The position numbers were made by a program, and so were the translations under genes. Below are positions 49,771 through 62,725 of a DNA stretch of 64,000 nucleotides, piece after piece. The DNA lies in NCBI GenBank assembly GCA_018894105.1, contig CM032124.1, forward strand, positions 3,829,501 through 3,893,500. The letters run 5' to 3'. Source of the DNA: Jacaranda mimosifolia (Eukaryota; Streptophyta; Magnoliopsida; Lamiales; Bignoniaceae). The notes under the pieces are model-generated. The model was given only the letters and a program-made list of their open reading frames with translations. It was not told the DNA's origin and made no database searches. Numbering within the stretch: the stretch's first letter is position 1; every line of letters begins with the position of its first letter.

Positions 49771-51206
49771 AAGGGTGGCGAATGGATGGATTCATGAGTT
49801 GGATATGAGTTTGGTTTAATACAAATTTTAAATAAATGAATAAAAGATGATTGAATTGGGTCCAAAATGGATTGGATTGGATTGGATTGGATTTAAACTA
49901 GATTAAATAAAGAAAAAAATAGATTTATTTTATTTATTTTAAAAATTAATTTAAAAAATAATAATAATATTAATATACTAAAATAGAATTGTTTCAGGCT
50001 CGACATTAAAACGACCCAAATGATTACAGTAATTGCATTAATGCATATATATTGCCGGATCTATTCTCAATTAAACCAATTTGGGTTTAATATTAATTCA
50101 AGTCAAGTTTTGATATTAAATTTAATTTTAAACTATTAATATTCAAAAAATTACTTATTCTTATGACTTTAATATGTTTTCATATACTAAAGTTTGTATG
50201 ATGAAATTAATAATCCTAAACAACTACCAAAGTAAAAAATGACTACTTCAATTTAAAGATTATTAATTAATAATTCAAGAGTATGAGATTTTGATAAAAA
50301 TAAATAAGTGACAATAATATAGATTTGTGATTATTAATTTAAAATTATTTTTTAATTTGTTAAATTTGAGTTTAATTTTTTTAATTGAACCCATACTAAA
50401 CACATTCCAACTCATTTTGAGTCCAAAACCTCAATCCGATAGACCTCAACCCATTTTAATTGGTTGGATATAGGACTGTCAATCAAGCGGATTTTAATTT
50501 GAATTCGATTTGATTATTTAGGATCTTTAATCGATAAAAAATTTGGCGGATATAATCCGATTAAAAAAAAATCGTAATCCAAAATAAATAGAGTGAATTT
50601 GGATATGGCTTGATCCAATCCATTAATTGTTGGAATTTGAATATATTTAGATATATATTATTATACATATGTATACATAGGATTCTATAATAATACCAAT
50701 GTGGATATTTGAATGAAGGAAGTAATGAACTCCTATGCAATATATCAAATTGAGTATTTTTATATAAATTGTTAGATTTTGAACTTGTTTACATCATAAT
50801 TACATCAATTTTTTCTCTATTTTTATAACAAAAAATAATGCAAGAAGAATAATTAGTAGGAGTCGAATGCTATAATATGGTAAGAATGTAATGAAAATAT
50901 CGATTTGATCAAAATGAGTTTCTTTTTCATAAAACTTTGAGTTTATAGTTAGTTGATTGAATAATCAAGTATAATTATGTATTAATGATGTCAAATAAGT
51001 ACCATTATCAACAACAGAACCTAAAATTTAATGATTTGGTGAATGAATGTGATTAAGCTAAATTCTATTGTTGCTTTTAAGTGATCAATAGACTTAAAAT
51101 TTTATTCATTAATCTATTGTGTATCCTTTTAAGGATGATTGTTTTGAATTTAAATTCTACTAAATTTTAGAAAAATAATAAATATATGATGATTTGAAAT
51201 ATTCAT

Positions 51207-54089
51207 GCAACACCCTTGGAAATTTCATAATTGGTGAAATTTAATTGCCATTAATTTTAGTTTCGTGAATTTCAATTATTTATGCATTTCAAATAGTTTT
51301 GGGACCAAATTGTAATTTTAGAAAACCTAATTAAATTATGTTTGAAAGTTTTGGGGTCATTTCAAAATTTTTAAAAACTTAATTGAACGAACTTCTACAA
51401 GATTCGGGGTTGCATGGTTGTTTTGGGGTCAACCAGGTTAAAGCCGTAATTCCATTTAATCAGAAGGACTCAACTGATTGAACCTATAAACTCTTGAGGT
51501 CAATTCAAAAAGATTATAAAATGGCCCTTTAAATAACCATTTTCCTCCCCATTTTTCTTTTTTCCCCACTGCATGAACCATCTCTTTCTCTTAAGCAATC
51601 TTCTGACAACCACTCCGAAATAGAAAACTGCTCTGACTGTCCTCCCCTTGACCTCAACATCACATCCACACACTAACTCCAGCGAGTTATTGAAAATTAT
51701 GAAAATTAAAATCGAGAATGGCAGAGCTTGGCGGGTTGCTTTCTTCGGTAGCTTTTGGGGGAAGAGCAAGGGTGATTGGTGATGGGTTTAGCTTAGGAGA
51801 GCTTTGGTGAAATTGGATTTGAGTTTCGGCCACCAATGGCGGCAAAAATTGGAGAAACCGACGTGGCAGCGTAAATGGTGTTGGGGGATTTCAAGGCACA
51901 ATTGAAGGTCATTTTGGCTACAAAACTTAAAATTGTTAGGGGGGGGGGCATTGGGTTCAGGAGGTTGAAAGGAGTATTTTGTTGGTGATTGGGTGTTTTT
52001 CGGTGGCACTGGAGACGCAATGTCATCTCTTCGTCACGACAATCATGACTGTGCTCTTGGTTCGTGAATTCCGGGTTTTATTGATCGAATCATGTGAAAA
52101 AGGAATTATGCTTATATATACACTTGTTGTACCATTATTTCCACCAACCTTGTATTATGCCAAGAATGAAAGAATAAAATATTATTAGTATATACATTTT
52201 CCATACATGGATTGTTATATAGTTAGTGGAACTAGATATGTCATATTATATGCCAAATTTGAACTAGATAACTCTATTACATAATTGAACCTTAATTCAT
52301 GAATTTAAGACCTAGGTGGCATTGGCAGGGATTAATTGTGAGGAAATTAAGCTATTATTGTGGTTTGGGATGATATTATGAGAAAAACAATATAATTGGG
52401 GACTATTTATGTTCTGTTATTAGACTTGATGTGAAAACCATGATTGTTTTAGTAATAAAGACCTTATTAGCCATTTTGGGTTGATAGTACAATTAAGCGC
52501 TAAAAGTATCATGTTAACCTAGATATTAGTGATTTTAGGTTAATGATAAGCATAATACTGATTATTGAGGTCAAATATAGATTTTGACTATAATTATACT
52601 CTTTTGGTTAGGTGACGAGGAATTAGGTCCAGCGGACCAGTAAGCTATTGACTGTGATGGCCTTCTGAGACTTTGAAGGTGAGAGTCTACCAACCTGGCA
52701 ATTCTTTTAATTATCTATTATTGAGATAAACCTCTGTTAGAGTTTTTTGTTTCTATACCATATTGAATTATGTTTATTGAAATATGTGAATTTGTTTTGA
52801 AATCATGCTCGTTATTTCTCAATTGACTTGTGCCCCTATGAAGGATATTGCCTGTTTCTATTTTGATGTCCATAACTCTTAATATGATGTTGTTTTCTGT
52901 CCCTTGTACACGCCTTGCTGGCTAACCCATTATTACTTATTGAATCATTTTGTAACCCAAACTGGCCTTGCGGCCAATATATTGTGTATCCTATTTGTTC
53001 GAAACTTGTACCTTGTTGTAATCTAAACTTTTTTAAATGTCTTGTTTGATCAATACTGTAAAATATGTGTTGGGCAGAGTAAAGAGCCACACTAGTTAAC
53101 GGGGCATGTCCAGTGGGGGCCCATCTTGAGTCTGTCCCCATTAGCACCTCTGAATTTCAGTATTAGACCTCTTCCAGACTTTAATTAGTTATACTCGTGT
53201 TCATTGCTTTAAAATTTAAACTCTTATCTATCGGCATTACATTATATTAACCTATGGGATGCCATAGGCGGATATCACATGGAGGGATTCCACAAAGGAA
53301 TTTAGGCGTAGGGCTAAGTCCAAAAAGATGGCTGGGTGGAACGGAACGATGGTGATGGATCTTTCAGCTAGTATCCACTTATGATCCTGACTTACATGTA
53401 GCTGGAGGTAGCAAACTATGAGTGGCAAGACCTAGCATGCGATCGACCATGCCATATAACAATTTGTTACATGCCGAGTTGAGTGCTCGAGCAATGGAGC
53501 AATCAGGAAATATTGTTCACACTATACCAGTGCCTGGTACTATAAATTATGATTTCATCTGGGAGCAACAAGGTCAGAATGACCAACAATCTATTAAACT
53601 TGATATCATGCGTGCTATGTTTATGGTTGATTCGTATTGGAAATATTACTTGTTATCGACATGTTCATTGGTTATTGTATCTCATTAAATTTTCCTTTCA
53701 AATCTGTTATTTTCTTTTTCTTTACTGAGTCCTTAGGACTTACCCTCATTGTATTCTTTATTTTTTTCTAGACAAGTCTAAGTGAGGGGCAGAGGCTCAA
53801 GCTTTAGTTGGAAGTTTATTTTATAATATATTAAGTGCTATGATTGTATATATATTCTACACCTGATTAAGACAACTATATCAGAGTTGTTCTATGAATG
53901 TTTGAATGGGATCTAATACACCCAATTGTATATATTACGCTCGATAGAGTGATCTTTTGGTTTAGTACAAGTTGTTTCTCCTTTGCGTTGGTTAAATTTC
54001 AGGTTTTTCTAATTTTCATTTGATTTAGATTTCAAACTTGAATTGGTGGCTCCTGCACTTAGGGAGATACCCTAGGTGGGAGTGCTACA
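51207..54089 (+). repeat. 5' LTR of the Tekay-like element (2883 bp)
   Basis: Starts TGCAACACCCTTGG and ends GGGAGTGCTACA, an inverted-type terminus. A TATATATAC stretch near 52112-52120 and GAATAAAAT near 52169 are candidate TATA and polyadenylation signals; both occur in the other LTR. ORFs inside are not shared and are not called. Confidence 0.94.
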
Positions 54090-54474
54090 GAGGGGGTATT
54101 AGAGGCTAGGTTTGTCGTTGACCTATGTAAATGGGTATTAAGAGGATACATGATGAGTCTGTAGGAAGTAAGGGATTATGTCTAGGATAGCCGCCTAGTT
54201 ATAGTCTTCACTTCCGTAAATGAACATTGAACTTTAGACTGAGAAGGGAACTTTGGTTATTTTATGTATGATTGAAGTCTTCCTATGGTTATGAAAGAAT
54301 TGTGGATGGAATTTGGATGATACTAAAAGTTCTTTTGTAGACTTTAATGATTTAACTTCTGTTATAATGAAATTGGATAATCTGTTAAATACCTTATAAT
54401 TATATCTAAAAGATTAAAACTTTCGATGCTAACTTTAGATGTCATTGTGTAATTTTGATGGCAACGAGCTAAGA
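54090..54474 (+). other. Leader of the Tekay-like element with primer binding site
   Basis: GGTATTAGAGGCTAGGTTTG (54095-54114) matches the initiator-Met tRNA primer site (TGGTATCAGAGC) with decay. The rest is untranslated leader. Confidence 0.75.
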
Positions 54475-55610
54475 AAGACTTAAGGATGATTTAGAAAGAC
54501 AATGACATGCTATGAAGGTTCTCATATACCTGACCCACCTCAAACAGGTCGATGAGAGAGAGGGAGATTGCCCGAAAAATGGGTCGCTGCACAGCGTGTT
54601 CCTAGGCAAAGAGCACCAGTGAAAGTGCAAACTCTGACAAAAGATGAGGTTTCATAGACACCTCAGGCTAATCAACCAAATGCGGGCCAACAAATAGAGC
54701 CCATGTTCTAGATGTGGCAACAATTTATATAGTTTGCTAGTAGTAGGGATAGGGTAATTGGGCAAAAACTATTGAAAAGCCTACAAAAGATCAAGCTTTA
54801 AATCGGTTTCTCTGGTTGCAACCTCCAAAATTCCTTAGTGAACCTATTAATAGAAAGCTGAGATATAGGTTGAAAGCTTGGAAAAGATATTTGAAACTCT
54901 GTGATGCCCGGATGATTAGAAGATCCAATATGCTACATTTCTATTGGAAGGTCCTACACATGATTGGTGGCAAATGATCAATTATAGGTGGACTACGAAG
55001 GGAACTCATCGAAGTTGGGAAAACTTCTCGAGAGTTTGTGGAAAAATATGTGCCGAATGTGACCAAGTATGCCAGGGAAAGAGAATTCATGGAATTAATC
55101 CAAGGAACATCATTAATCAGTCAATATGAAGCCACATTTAGCTGACTAATTCAGTATTTACCTTACATACTTGCAGATGAGGGGCGACAGGTTCGCAAGT
55201 TTATAGAAGGGTTATGATCAGAATTTAGACTGGGTCTTTTTCATGTGATCTTCTGAGCTACAATCGTGCAGTGAGTAAAGTACAATAGGTAGAATCAAAT
55301 CTGTGGGAGATTAAAAAGATCAAAGATAAGGGGAAAAAAGTAGGTTACCACCTAGTGGGCAGAACAACCCTAGGAAAAAGCAATCGAAGTTGCAGACCAG
55401 TAGGGCCACGAATCTGAAGACCTGTGGATTTTTTGGAAGATTGGGCCATGAAGAATCAGGATGCTGGATAAAGCAGGGCAGATGTGTGGTTTGTGGTAGT
55501 AATCAACACTTGTTCAAGGATTGCCCAAGCTGAAGAAAGCCAGCTTCCACAGAAAAAAGGAAACAAGTTGCAGAAACAAGTGGAAAGCTAAAAGTTAAGC
55601 ACGCGCATAT
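54475..55610 (+). pseudogene. Gag of the Tekay-like element
   Basis: Capsid-type region across shifted frames: WLQPPKFLSEP, then FLLEGPTHDWWQM (54935-54965), KYVPNVTKYAREREFMELIQ (about 55048-55107) and SQYEATF. Two zinc knuckles at 55423-55524: the first has its second Cys replaced (CGFF...H...C), the second is a perfect CX2CX4HX4C. Several stops. Confidence 0.85.
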
Positions 55611-55980
55611 GCTCTGACTGAAGAAGAAGTGCCTGATTCTTCTGAAGTTGTTGAAGGTGTGGTTTTTATTTTAAGAATTAATGCAAATACCCTATATGAT
55701 CTTGGTGCTTTGCATTTTTTTATATTTGCCAATATGTCTGAAAAATTAAATATGCAACCTAAAATCATGACCCACCAGATAGTTCAGACACCCTTAGGAA
55801 TAGGGTTAATGATAGATATCATGTATCGGATTGCCCGATTATGATTGGGGGTAAAGTATATTTAGCCGGTCTTACACAAATGCCTATACAAGGATATGAT
55901 TTGATCTTTGGAATAGACTGACTATATAAACATCAAGCACAAGTGAATTGTTACACCAAGTGCCTCGCTCTTGGGGATAG
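55611..55980 (+). pseudogene. Protease of the Tekay-like element
   Basis: TLYDLGALHFFI at about 55689-55722 is the retropepsin active-site region with DSGA changed to DLGA. Later CPIMIGG and LIFGIDW-like segments lie near 55830-55920 in another frame. Inactive. Confidence 0.8.
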
Positions 55981-56099
55981 GATAACAACACCTACATGCC
56001 ATTCCACAAATAACACGTCTCTAATACTAATTATATCTGCGCTAGAAGCTAAGAAAATTTTGAGGGAAGATGGACAAGGATTCTTAGAGTATCTCATCA

Positions 56100-56925
56100 A
56101 CAAGCCCTGAGATACAGTCAAGATGTAAGAAGTAGAAGTGGTAGCTAAGTACCTGGAAATATTCTCGAAAGAATTGAGCTCATTACCCCCTGATAGAGAG
56201 ATACAATTTGTAATTCACACTCTTCCTGGGGTGATATCTTTCTCCAAGACTCCTTGTCGGATGGTTCCTGTAGAGCTCAAAGAATTGAAAAACCAACTTC
56301 AGGAGCTATTGGAAAATAAGTTTATAAGACCAAGCACTTCTCCTTAGGGAGCCCTAGTATTACTTGTCAAGAAAAAGGACGGATCCCTAAGGATGTGCAT
56401 TGATTACAAGGAGTTAGATAAAGTTAAGCTCAAGAATAAGTACCCCCTACCACATGTGGAAGAATTATTTGATCTTTCATAAGGAGCTACAGTCTTTTCA
56501 AAGTTAGATTTAAGATAAGGGCATTACCAGTTGAAAATAAGAGAAGAAGATATCTTCAAAATTGAATTCAACTCTCGATATGGTCACTTTAAATTTGTAG
56601 TATTGTCACTTGGTCTAACTAATGCTCTAGTGATATTTATGGATTTGATGCATCGAGTGTTTTGACCATATCTGGACCAATTTGTGGTCATTTTCATGCA
56701 TGACATTTTGATGTACTCCAAGACCAAAGAAGAGCACGCAAAGTACTTGCACTTAGTTATTAAAACTTTGAAGGAGCATCAATTGTATGACAAATTCAGT
56801 AAATGTGAGTTTTGGATAGAAAAAGTGGCATTTTTGGAACATATTATATCTCAAGATAGGATAAAGGTTGATCCCTCTAAGGTAGAAGCAATACTCAACT
56901 AGAAAATACCTGAAACTGTAACGGA
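56100..56925 (+). pseudogene. Reverse transcriptase of the Tekay-like element
   Basis: LSSLPPDREIQFVIHTLPG and IRPSTSP (56168-56345), then [32 protein letters not shown] (first catalytic Asp), FKFVVLSLGLTNA and the active-site FxDD as FMHD in VVIFMHDILMYSK (56684-56720), so one catalytic Asp is lost. Stops near 56346, 56481, 56515 and 56664. Confidence 0.92.
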
Positions 56926-57480
56926 AGTTTGTAGTTTCTAGGGACTTGCTAGCTATTGTTGAAGATTTGTACAAGACTTCTGTAAAATAGTTGGTCCATT
57001 GACTAAATTAACTTAAAAGGATCAACTTTTTATCTTGAACAATAAATGTGAACAAAGTTTCCATGAACTGAAGAAAAGATTGACAACAACTCCAATTTTA
57101 GCCCTTTTAGAAGGATTATAAGGGTTCATTGTGTTTACCGATACTTCTAAAGAAGGGCATGGGTGTGTGTTGATGTAGAAGGGGCGAATGATCACTTATG
57201 CATCTAGAAAATTGAAACCACATGAGGAGAACTATCCAACTCATGATTTGGAGTTAGCTACATTAATTTTTACCTTAACAAAATAGAGGCATTACCTTTA
57301 TAGAGCTATGTCCGAGATATATACTGATCATAAGAGCCTCAAGTATTTACACTCCCAAAAGGACTTGAATATGTGACAGTAAAGGTGGAAGGAATTTTTG
57401 GAGGACTATGACTTCTCTATCTTTTACCACCTAGGAAAAGCGAATGTGGTGGCAAATACACTGAGCTGAAAGGCCGAAAT
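56926..57480 (+). pseudogene. RNase H of the Tekay-like element
   Basis: FHELKKRLTTTPILALL, then FTDTSKEGHGCVLM (first Asp), [32 protein letters not shown] and FHYHLGKANVVA-like segments follow in order. At least six stops. RNase H is of the usual length for the family. Confidence 0.9.
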
Positions 57481-57689
57481 AGCATATATGTTGAGAAAAA
57501 AAATTGCTAGAAAGTTTAAGAGTAAATATGGTTATCAGAATGAAAAAATGAGGCTGGATTATAGGAGTGAAAATACAGCCAGAGCTCTATGACAAGATAC
57601 GACAAGCTCAGGCCAATGATAGTTGGATACTGAAATAGAAAAAAACAGTTGGGAATCTTGAGAAGTCAAAATTTAGTATAGATGGTCAA

Positions 57690-58310
57690 GGCACAATTTT
57701 ACTCTACCAAAGAATATGTATACCAAAGAAATGAGGGAAAAACTATTGGAAGAAGCACATAAAGCAAGATATACAGTACATCAAGGAGGAATGAAGATGT
57801 ATCTGGATTTAAAAAGGCAGTTCTAGTGGAATGGGATAAAGAAAGTTGTAACATAATATGTGCAAAAAATGCCTAACTTGCCAGTTAGTAAAAGCAAAAC
57901 ACCAGTGACCATCAGGGTTGTTATAGCCACTTCCAACCCCTAATTGGAAATGGGAGCAGGTGACTATGGACTTTGTGATCTATTTACTATTGGCTAGAGG
58001 AGGGTATGATAGTATCTGGGTGATAGTGGACCGTTTAACAAAGTTTGCACATTTTCTACCAGTCAGAATGAACTACCAGGTTGAGAAACTAGCAGAAGTA
58101 TACATCAAGCATATTGTTAGATTACATGGAATCCCAGTTAGTATTGTATCCAACCGAGATCCAAAGTTTACATTGAGACTTTGGAAAAGTTTGCATAGAC
58201 ACTTGGGAATAAGGCTACAATTTAGCTCAGCTGCCTATCCTCAGACTGACGGCCAGATAGAAAGGGTCATTAAGATATTAGAGGATATGCTATGAGCCTG
58301 TATCTTAGAT
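57690..58310 (+). pseudogene. Integrase of the Tekay-like element
   Basis: A zinc-binding region (EEAHKARYTVHQGGMKMYLD... near 57750-57880) is followed by the core at 57960-58295: TMDFV (first Asp), WVIVDRLTKFAHFLP, VSNRDPKF where the second catalytic Asp is Asn, and PQTDGQIERV with the Glu kept. The core frame is open for 111 codons, the longest open stretch in this pol. Confidence 0.92.
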
Positions 58311-58589
58311 TTTGGTAGGAGTTGGAGCAGATATTTACCTCTAATTGAATTTGCATATAGTAACAATTACCAATCTACCATTAAGATGGCACCACACGAA
58401 GCTTTGTAGGTAGGAAATGTTGATCACTGGTACACTGGGATTTAGAAGAATACAAAGGCAAAATAGGTGAGTCATCGTATACTATAAGACCTAGCTAATT
58501 CAAGAAAATATCAAAAAGGTATAGGTGATTAAGCATAGGATAAAAGTAGCTCAGGACCGTCAAAAGAGTTATACGGATAAAAAAAGAAA

Positions 58590-58985
58590 GGATTTATAAT
58601 TCAAAGTTAGTGATCAAGTATTCCTCAAAGTATCACTGAGGAAAGGGATCAAAAGAATCAATAAAGGCAGAAAGCTAAGTCCAAGATATGTTGGACCTTA
58701 TAAAATATGTGAAAAAGTTGGACCACTAGCTTATCGTCTTGTGTTATCCCAGGACTTGGCAGAAATAATTGATGTCTTTCATGTATCCCAACTTCAGAAA
58801 TACTATCCCAATCCTTTTCATATCATATCACCTAAGCACTTGCAGTTGAAAAGTGATCTGACATATGAGGAACAACCAATTTGCATATTAGATCAGCAAT
58901 TTCGTGAGCCTAGAAATCGAAAGATTCCCCAAATGAAGGTGTTATTGTGCAGCCACAATATGGAACAAGCAACTTGGGAATAAGA
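58590..58985 (+). pseudogene. Integrase C-terminal and chromodomain-like tail
   Basis: VFLKVSLRKGIKR and SPRYVGPYKI (GPY/F-type module, 58617-58710), then DVFHVSQLQKYYPNP, YEEQPICILDQQ and KVLLCSHNMEQATWE, ending at a TAA (58981). The last part corresponds to the divergent chromodomain of the Tekay group, which directs integration to heterochromatin in related elements. Confidence 0.88.
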
Positions 58986-59056
58986 AGATCTCATGTGCCG
59001 ATAGTATCCCGACCTTTTCTAATATTTAAGTAAGAATATGGGGACTAAATTCGTTT

Positions 59057-59069
59057 AAGAGGGGGAGGT
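59057..59069 (+). other. Polypurine tract of the Tekay-like element
   Basis: AAGAGGGGGAGGT immediately before the 3' LTR, the start site for plus-strand synthesis in such elements. Confidence 0.9.
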
Positions 59070-62000
59070 TGCAACACCCTAAGAAATTTCATAATTGGTC
59101 AAATTTAATTACAATTAATTTTATTTTCATGAATTTCAATTATTTATGCATTTTAAATAGTTTTAAGGCCAAATTGTAATTTTAGAAGACCTAATTGAAT
59201 TATGTTTGAAAGTTTGCATGGCTATTTTGGGGTCAACCAGGTTAAAGCCATGATTCCATTTAATCAAAAGGACTCAATTGATTGAATCTATGAACTCTTG
59301 GGGTCAATTCAAAAATATTAGAAAATGGTCCTTTAAATAACTCATTTTCCATTTTCCTCCCCATTTTCCCTTTTTTCCCCACCGCGTCAACCATCTCTTT
59401 CTCTCCAACAATTTTCCAGCAACCACCCCGAAACAAAAAACTGCTCTAACTGCTTTCTTCCCTTGACCTTAGCGTCACATTCAGATGACAAACACACACT
59501 AACTCCGGCTAATCATCAAAAAACATGAAAACCAAAATCGAGCACAGTGGAGCTTGGCAGGTTGCTTTTTCGGTGGCTTCTAAGGGAGGAGCAAGGGTGA
59601 TTGGTGACGGGTTCAGCTCAGGAGAGCGTTTGGTGAAGTTGGTTTTGAATTCCGTCCATCAGTGGCGACGAAAATTGGAGAAATTGATGCAGCAGCGTGA
59701 ATGGTGTTAGGGGTTTCAAGGCACAAATTGAAGGTTGTTTTGGCTATAAAACTTGAAATTGTTAGGGGCATGGGGTTCAGGAGGTTGAAAGGAGTATCTT
59801 GGTGGTGATTGGGTGTTTTTCGGTGGCAGTGGAGAGGTAGTGTCATCTCTTCATCACGATAATCGTGATTGTGGTCTTGGTTCGTGAATCTAGGGTTTCG
59901 TTGATTGAATTGTGGGTAACAAGGGTGAAAAAGGATTTATGCTTGTATATATACACATGTTGTACTGTTATGTCCACCAACTTTGTATTATGCCAAGAAT
60001 GAAAGAATAAAATATGATTAGCATATATATTTTCCATGCATGGAGTGTTATATAGTTAGTGGAGCCGAATATGTCATATTATATGCCAAACTTGAACTAG
60101 ATAAGTCTATTAAGTAATTGAACCTTAATTCATGAATTTAAGACCTATGTGGCATTAGTTGGGATTAATTGTGAGGAAATTAAGCTATTATTGTGGTTTG
60201 GGATGATATTATGAGAAAGACTATGTAATTGAGGACTAGTTTATGTTCTATTATTAGATTTGATATGAAAACCAGGATTATTTTTGTAATAATGACCTTA
60301 TTAGCCATTTTTGGCCAGTAGAGCCATTGAAGTCCTAAAAGTATCATGTCAATCGAGAAATTAGTGATTTTGGGTTAATGATAAGCATAATATTGATTAT
60401 TGAGGTCAAATGTAGATTTTGACTATGATTATACTCTTTTGGTTAGGTGACGAGAAAGTAGGTCTAGTGGACCAGTAAACACTATTTAAAAAATTAGACC
60501 GGACTGGCAGGTTGTACTGTCAACCGACTGGCAAACTAGTTCAATTTTCTAAAAAAACCAAGAAATTGAAAAAAAATGACATATTTTTTAAAAACCATTC
60601 AGACTGACTGCTGGACTGCTGGAGCTGTGAACCATTCATTGTTCAATTGAACATGATGAATTTTTTCTTTTAATTTTTAATAAAATTATATATTTTTTAT
60701 TTTTTTAGTCTAAGTACAAAGTTCGAATGTTAAGGTACACCTTGGAAGCTATCTAAAAGTAAAAAAAAACCTTAGTTTAGAGTTTAGAATTAACCTACAT
60801 ACTCTCAACTTTAAACTATAGATTTTATATATTTAAATTATTGTGATCATTTATAATATGAATTGTGAAAATTAGATTGTAATATTAGATAATATCATTT
60901 AATCTCTTTATGTTTTATATTTTGGCATTTTATTAATTTTTATGTAATATATATAATATAAATATATATACTTCATAATTATGATATCACAATTCAATTA
61001 CGGTTCAATTATAGTCCAACCAACTGTTGAACTAATGAACCGTGAATCAGTAAATTTTTTGGATCAATGAATGGTCCAATTTTAGGAACATTTCCAATAA
61101 ACTATTAACTGTGACAACTTTCTAAGACTCTAAGCGTGAGGGTCTGCCAACCTAGTGCTTCTTTCAATTATTTGTTATTGGGATAAACCCTTATAATAGT
61201 TTTCTGCTTCTATACCGTACTGAACTTTGTTTAGTGAAATCTATGAATTTATTTTGAAATATTGCTCGGTATCTGTTAATTGACTTGTACCCTTGTGAGG
61301 GATATTGCCTATTTCTATTCTAGTGTCCAAAACTCTTATTATGATGTTGTTTTTTGTCTTTTATACTGTTGGTTGACCTTGTATTACTTGTTGAATCATT
61401 TTGTAACCTAAAATTGCCTTGCCGACCAGTATATTGTGTATCCTATTTGTTCCAAACTTGTACCTTATTGTAATCTTAACTTTTTTAAATGTCTTGTTCA
61501 ATTAGTACTGTAAAATATGTGCCGGACAGAGCAAAGAGCCACACTAGTAGGGGTCCCTCTTGAGTCTATCCCTGTTAGCACCTCTGGATTTTAGTACTAG
61601 ACCTCTTCTAGACTTTACTTGGTTATACACGTATTTATTGCTTTAAAGGTTAAACTCTTATCTATTAGTATTACATTATATTAACCCATGGGACGCCATG
61701 GGGGGATTTGGGACCAGGGCTAAGTCTGAAAAGATGGCCAGACGGAATGGATCGATGGTGGTCTTCTAGCTAGAATCCACTGACGATCCTGACTTATATA
61801 TAGTTAGAGGTAGCAAACTATGAATGGCAAGATCAGGCATGCAGTCAACCATGCCATATAACAAGTTGTTACACGTTGAGTTGAGTGTTCGAGCAATGGA
61901 GCAATAAGGAAATATTGTTTACACTGTATCGGTGCCTAGTACTAGAAATTATGATTTGATCTGGGAGCAATAAGTTTGGAATGACCAACAATCTATTGAA

Positions 62001-62487
62001 CTTGATATCATGTATGCTATGTATCTGGTTGACTCATATTGGAAATATTGCTTGTTATCAAAATGTTCATTAATTTTTATATCCACTAAATTTTCCTTTC
62101 AAATCTGTCATTTTCTTTTCCCTCACTAAGTCCTTAGGACTTACCCCCATATTCTTTATTTTTTGCCCAGACAGGTCTAAGTGAGGAGCAGAGGCTCAAG
62201 CTTTAGTTGGAAGTTTATTTTATAATAGATTAGGTGCTATAATTGTATATATAGTCTATACCTAATCAAGACCGCTATATTGGAGTTGTTCTGTGAATGT
62301 TTGTGTAGGACTTAAGACACCTGGTTGTATATTTTACACTCGATGGAGTGATCTTCTAGTTTAGTGCGAGTTATTTCTTCTTTGAGTTGGTTAAATTTCA
62401 AGTTTCCTAATTATCATTTGATTTAGATTTCAAACTTGAATTGGTGGTTCCTTTACTTATGGAGATACGTTGGGTAGGGGTGCTGCA
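59070..62487 (+). repeat. 3' LTR of the Tekay-like element (3418 bp with insertion)
   Basis: Starts TGCAACACCCTAAG and ends GGGGTGCTGCA. It is similar to the 5' LTR over its length, apart from a 613-bp insertion (60481-61093) and several smaller indels. Without the insertion it is close to 2.8 kb. Confidence 0.94.
60481..61093. mobile_element. Small DNA transposon inserted in the 3' LTR (613 bp)
   Basis: Absent from the same place in the 5' LTR (about 52644). Flanked by CCAGTAAAC (60472-60480) and CCAATAAAC (61094-61102), 8/9 identical. The ends are weakly inverted (TTTAAAAAATTAGACC against TTCCTAAAATTGGACC). An 8-9 bp duplication fits hAT or Mutator-type elements. Non-coding, AT-rich. Confidence 0.75.
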
Positions 62488-62725
62488 ATTCAAATTTGAA
62501 TTTTTTAGGATATCTGACAAATATTCAACTTTTATTTGGATCCAGATACGGTTATACCAACCACAAATCCGATGGATCTTGGATCGAATTTGGATCTGAC
62601 ATATTAACTTTGGATTCTGATTTGGATCTAGCATGATCTTATTCGAATCCCAAGATCTAAGTCCGAATGCGACCTATTGACAAGCCCAGTTGGACCCATG
62701 GTTTGCCGCCCATTTTGCCACCTTT

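Larger units (their letters stand above)
51207..62487 (+). mobile_element. Tekay-like Ty3/Gypsy retrotransposon, full length but degenerate
   Basis: LTRs at 51207-54089 and 59070-62487 surround a 4.98 kb gag-pol. A perfect 5-bp target duplication ATTCA flanks it (51202-51206 and 62488-62492). The primer site is at 54094-54110 and the polypurine tract at 59057-59069. Domain order gag, PR, RT, RNase H, IN and a chromodomain-like tail fits the Tekay/Del chromovirus group. There are many stops and frameshifts, several explained by C-to-T or G-to-A changes, as in old methylated copies. Confidence 0.95.
50471..62688. mobile_element. Inner hAT-like element, split by the Gypsy insertion
   Basis: Left end TAGGACTGTCAATC; the right end read inward is TGGGCTTGTCAATAGG. 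Flanks are GTTGGATA (50463-50470) and GTTGGACC (62689-62696), 6/8 identical and consistent with an old 8-bp duplication. Without the Gypsy it is about 930 bp (50471-51206 and 62493-62688), rich in GGATTTGGAT-like motifs, non-coding. Confidence 0.65.
49771..62725. mobile_element. Outer hAT-like element, split by later insertions (degenerate)
   Basis: Left end AAGGGTGGCGAATGG; the right end read inward is AAAGGTGGCAAAATGG. This is a hAT-like GGGTGGCAAA terminus. Own sequence is only 49771-50470 and about 62689-62725; the rest is nested insertions. It carries GGATTGGATT repeats at 49870-49890 and CAACCCATTTTAA near the right of the left part. Flanking octamers do not match convincingly. Confidence 0.45.

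Noticed and set aside
51979..52188. 69-codon ORF in the 5' LTR of the Tekay-like element
   Set aside because: Not conserved in the 3' LTR copy, where the corresponding frame is broken. No similarity to known proteins.
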